A stretch of 32,381 nt of DNA, from the NCBI GenBank assembly GCA_947564735.1, contig CANOEC010000043.1:1-32381 (forward strand). Reading direction: 5' to 3'. This DNA is from an uncultured Lachnospiraceae bacterium. GTDB taxonomy: Bacteria; Bacillota; Clostridia; Lachnospirales; Lachnospiraceae. The notes beneath the pieces were generated by a model. The model worked only from the letters and a program-made list of their open reading frames with translations, did not search any database and was not told the origin of the DNA. Made by a program: the position numbers and the translations under genes. Position 1 is the first letter of the stretch; each line of letters begins with the position of its first letter. Of the stretch, positions 32,243 to 32,381 are shown piece after piece.

Positions 32243-32255
32243 AAATAACAAGTAA

Positions 32256-32372
32256 AGCAAGACAGGTTGCTTGACTGTAGCGGTTTTTCCGGTTGCGTAC
32301 AAACCGGGGGAAGCGTTACACAACACAAGGATGCGGCAGGGAAGCCGCAATAAATTCAAGGAGGAATATAAG
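32256..32372 (+). promoter_or_regulatory. Structured flagellin mRNA leader with CsrA-type sites
   Basis: Hairpins: AGCAA/TTGCT (32256-32271), CCGGTT/AACCGG (about 32289-32307) and GCGGC-AGGGAA-GCCGC (32333-32348). ACAAGGATG (32325-32333) closely matches the CsrA consensus core, and the ribosome binding site AAGGAGG (32358-32364) contains a second GGA. This two-site arrangement, one distal and one at the ribosome binding site, is the one known for the Bacillus hag leader. Confidence 0.7.
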
Positions 32373-32381
32373 ATGATCGTA
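32373..32381 (+). CDS. Flagellin, first three codons only (partial at window edge)
   Basis: ATG-ATC-GTA (Met-Ile-Val) at the window edge, 8 nt after AAGGAGG. MIV/MVV is a common flagellin start in Clostridia, and the SigD promoter, CsrA-type leader and neighbouring genes all point to flagellin. Too little sequence is present to prove it. Confidence 0.7.

Overview
The window looks like a chromosomal segment of a motile, low-to-moderate GC Clostridia bacterium, most likely a flagellated Lachnospiraceae (Roseburia/Butyrivibrio/Agathobacter-like). The evidence is the late flagellar gene order flgM-flgN-flgK-flgL-fliW-csrA ... flaG-fliD-fliS ... flagellin, the near-consensus sigma-28 (SigD) promoters with TAAA-N16-CCGATA spacing, strong AGGAGG ribosome binding sites, and the GPH-symporter, ROK and M18 gene types. 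The assignment is from gene content only, not from a search.

Left part (1-11250). A 59-bp tandem repeat with internal hairpins opens the window and precedes greA and lysS. LysS carries an extra C-terminal HD-type domain. A terminator at 2974-3009 closes that unit. An accessory-looking stretch follows: a Fic-family AMPylase-like protein with a C-terminal winged helix, an AIM24/TIGR00266 protein, and a 1110-residue protein with a SIR2-like NADase domain, a STAND-type P-loop region and six exact-length 40-residue repeats. The last of these has the architecture of an abortive-infection (Avs-like) immune sensor. A SpoU-class RNA methyltransferase, an M18 aminopeptidase and a small two-TM protein complete this part.

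Middle (11250-15180). A TetR regulator and a GPH-family sugar symporter form one operon behind a leader crowded with inverted repeats. A multi-TM protein of unknown function and a ROK-family fructokinase-like sugar kinase follow, each with its own extended -10 promoter.

Right part (15180-32381). This is a late flagellar cluster. A SigD promoter drives flgM (anti-SigD), flgN, two tandem flgK paralogues, flgL, fliW and csrA, ending at a strong terminator. A second SigD promoter drives flaG, fliD, fliS and a FliT-like protein, ending at a bidirectional terminator. A third drives flagellin, of which only the first codons are inside the window; its leader has two good CsrA-type GGA sites, so the FliW-CsrA-flagellin switch is encoded here with its likely target. 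Two minus-strand operons lie between these blocks, each with a clear sigma-A promoter. One holds an O-fucosyltransferase-like protein, a GT11 alpha-1,2-fucosyltransferase and a DUF3880/CgeB-type glycosyltransferase. The other holds a second CgeB-type glycosyltransferase and a radical SAM enzyme. Their position implies flagellin glycosylation with a possibly fucose-containing, radical-SAM-modified glycan. I regard that, together with the SIR2-STAND repeat protein, as the most interesting content of the window.
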